Shown here piece by piece: positions 62,465 through 64,000 of a DNA stretch of 64,000 bases. The notes beneath the pieces were generated by a model. The model worked only from the letters and a program-made list of their open reading frames with translations. It searched no databases and had not been told where the DNA came from. The stretch is from the NCBI RefSeq assembly GCF_000424145.1, contig NZ_AUJI01000010.1, forward strand, positions 62,001 through 126,000, read 5' to 3'. Positions within the stretch are counted from its first letter, which is position 1, and each line of letters opens with the position of its first letter. The DNA is from Butyrivibrio sp. AC2005 (GTDB lineage Bacteria; Bacillota; Clostridia; Lachnospirales; Lachnospiraceae). The translations under genes were made by a program, and so were the position numbers.

Positions 62465-63598
62465 TTAAAGTCCCAGATATCTGTTCAATAACTTCATATC
62501 AGCATCCGTAACCACCATTCCGCATACTTTACAGCCAAGCTTTTTCAGTAAAGAAATCAGATGCTCTGTCATGGCTCCGTTGTGTTTTCCCATTTGAACA
62601 GCAATAATCGCTCCATCCATACTTGAAAGCTGAGATGCGGAATCATTGTCATTTCCGGGAAGTGACATAGGCTTAAATACAGGGCAGCCCTCCGGCAATC
62701 CGTTTCCTATGACATTTTTCAGTCTTTTAACAACAGCCTCAGCCGTTTCGGCCCCGTTTTTATCATCAGCACTTATGATTACGATATTTTTCTCTGTCTT
62801 TAGCTTTTCCTTAAATGTAAGAAGAAGTTCATTTCTAAAAAACGAAGGCTCCTCCTCCCCCTCTTTACTAAGTACTCCGAGCACAGGCAGATTATATCTT
62901 CTCTCCAAATCCTCAGGAACATATGCCGCATCGTCCATGGCCTTGGAAAAGAGTAATGATAAACACGCCAAAACCGCTCCCAAAACTGCTCCGAATGTTA
63001 CTGCCACTCCCATTCTGTCAGGAATCAGTTCCAATTTGGTATCAGATCTTCCAAGGAGTTCTATGTGCGTAAAGGCATAATTTGCTTTTCCGTATTCAAC
63101 AAGTGCATCGTTTGCTGCATCGGCAATTGCACCTGACAGCTCCCTGTCGGGATTGGAAACAGTGAAAATCATAACCCTGATATCAGAAGGAATATCCGCA
63201 TTAACTGATGCCTTCACCTCTTCCCTGGTGATATCGACGCCTTCCTTATACCCTGCAGCTTCAAGATTCTCCATTATCCTGTCAAGAATGTTATACTCTG
63301 TCCTGACCTCCAGGTTACTGTCCTCTGCTTTTACCAGAATATTCCAAGTATAAGCATTGTAGAAGTCCACCTCTGATCTTTTATTCTCATCATATGCAAA
63401 GTAAATATATAATGTTGACTCCGTCACGTAATTTCTTGCAGGCGCATATACCACATTTGCAAGAAAATATATTATTCCTGCTACAATAGCCCCTAAAACC
63501 GCCACTACCGGAACTAACCATATCTTTTTTAGCAGTACCAGATAAAAAGCCCTGAGGTTCAATATTTCGTTATCATAGCTCTCACGTTTTGTTGTCAT
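62465..63598 (-). CDS. Wzz/CpsC chain-length regulator fused to a Walker-A-less BY-kinase-like domain
   Basis: 377 residues. N-terminal cytoplasmic start, helix 1 (about 25-48), an extracytoplasmic domain, helix 2 (about 198-220), then a cytoplasmic domain of about 155 residues. The last part follows the tyrosine-kinase fold (NIVIISADDKNGAETAEAV and SMDGAIIAVQMGKHNGAMTE, then KVCGMVVTD). The position of the Walker A loop reads SADDKNGAET without GKS/T, so ATP-driven autophosphorylation is unlikely, and there is no tyrosine-rich tail. It probably sets glycan length or anchors the export complex. It is immediately after the phosphotransferase stop. Confidence 0.82.
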   Translation of the reverse strand: MTTKRESYDNEILNLRAFYLVLLKKIWLVPVVAVLGAIVAGIIYFLANVVYAPARNYVTESTLYIYFAYDENKRSEVDFYNAYTWNILVKAEDSNLEVRTEYNILDRIMENLEAAGYKEGVDITREEVKASVNADIPSDIRVMIFTVSNPDRELSGAIADAANDALVEYGKANYAFTHIELLGRSDTKLELIPDRMGVAVTFGAVLGAVLACLSLLFSKAMDDAAYVPEDLERRYNLPVLGVLSKEGEEEPSFFRNELLLTFKEKLKTEKNIVIISADDKNGAETAEAVVKRLKNVIGNGLPEGCPVFKPMSLPGNDNDSASQLSSMDGAIIAVQMGKHNGAMTEHLISLLKKLGCKVCGMVVTDADMKLLNRYLGL

Positions 63599-64000
63599 TT
63601 AGTTTTCACCGGAATTTTTAAGTGCTGTAGTCTGAGATTCCTCTACCCCCTCCGTTGCATCGGGAGTAAACAAAATCTTAAGTGTCAGTAGCATAAGCTT
63701 AAAATCGAGCCAAACCGAATAATTCTCAATGTAAGCCAGATCAAGTTTTAATTTATCGTAGGGAGTTGTGTTATATTTTCCATATACCTGCGCATATCCT
63801 GCAAGTCCGGCCTTCACCTTCATTCTGAAGGCAAATTCAGGCATTGTTTCCATATACTGCGCAATTATTTCAGGCCTCTCGGGTCTTGGTCCGATAAATG
63901 ACATTTCTCCCTTTAATATATTGAAAAGCTGTGGAAGTTCATCAATTCTGCATGCTCTGATAAACTTTCCGATAGGAGTAATTCTTGAATCATTTTTAGT
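63599..64000 (-). CDS. Polyprenyl glycosylphosphotransferase (WbaP/EpsL-type), C-terminal end only
   Basis: The frame is open to the right edge: 133 residues of the bacterial sugar transferase domain. RITPIGKFIRACRIDELPQL, then NILKGEMSFIGPRPE, GLAGYAQVYGKYN, YDKLKLDLAYIENYS and KILFTP are the canonical blocks. The family moves a sugar-1-phosphate onto undecaprenyl phosphate to start a repeat unit. The N-terminus, and whether it carries the membrane domain of WbaP, lies outside the window. The internal ATG at 63904 is not the start. Confidence 0.93.
   Translation of the reverse strand, partial: TKNDSRITPIGKFIRACRIDELPQLFNILKGEMSFIGPRPERPEIIAQYMETMPEFAFRMKVKAGLAGYAQVYGKYNTTPYDKLKLDLAYIENYSVWLDFKLMLLTLKILFTPDATEGVEESQTTALKNSGEN

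Noticed and set aside
1-64000. Prophage, insertion sequence or tRNA genes
   Set aside because: No transposase, integrase, phage structural gene or tRNA-like cloverleaf was recognised. The hairpin repeats are non-coding.

Overview
The window looks like the chromosome of a low-to-mid GC, fibre-degrading Lachnospiraceae (Butyrivibrio/Pseudobutyrivibrio-like). This is inferred from a cytoplasmic GH115 xylan alpha-glucuronidase, a DUF3048 lipoprotein, strong AGGAGG-type ribosome sites, multi-domain c-di-GMP proteins and an expanded Opp transporter. No search could be run, so the genus is a judgement from gene content and style.

Layout. Positions 1-9.0 kb hold the 5' part of a GH115 gene, a stand-alone MraY-type transferase, a YerB-like lipoprotein and three c-di-GMP proteins: two with intact EAL motifs, all with degenerate GGDEF motifs. 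Positions 9.1-16.7 kb are an oppA-B-C-D-F operon (minus strand). OppC carries a roughly 230-residue extra domain and OppA is unusually large. Position 16.7-17.6 kb holds a small membrane protein with a consensus promoter and a structured, terminator-like leader.

From 17.6 kb to the right edge (about 46 kb) almost everything lies on the minus strand and builds or exports a complex surface glycan. Reading in the direction of transcription: the end of a WbaP-type initiating phosphotransferase, a Wzz protein fused to a Walker-less kinase-like domain, glycosyltransferases and an EpsG-type polymerase (64-54 kb), ending at a strong terminator. A Tudor-like small gene on the plus strand separates this from a second run, which starts with pseB-pseC-pseF-pseI-pseG (CMP-pseudaminic acid) and an ATP-grasp enzyme. 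Next comes an MMPL transporter with a partner GLUG-repeat protein, an Fn3-like secreted protein and a divergent PLP enzyme; then GT2, sialyltransferase-like, ABC flippase and GT-C genes; then a wecE/GtrA/GtrB block, an O-antigen ligase-like protein, an EpsC/EpsN amino-sugar pair and a GT26 fusion enzyme. Three different 4-amino-sugar routes are therefore encoded: pseudaminic acid, dTDP-Fuc4N and UDP-bacillosamine-type.

The most striking non-gene signals are four copies of a hairpin repeat, each placed so that its conserved end supplies the Shine-Dalgarno sequence of the next gene. In one copy the position of the start codon is occupied by ATT. The other strong candidate for something undescribed is the MMPL / coiled-coil-interrupted GLUG / Fn3 set inserted in the glycan operon.
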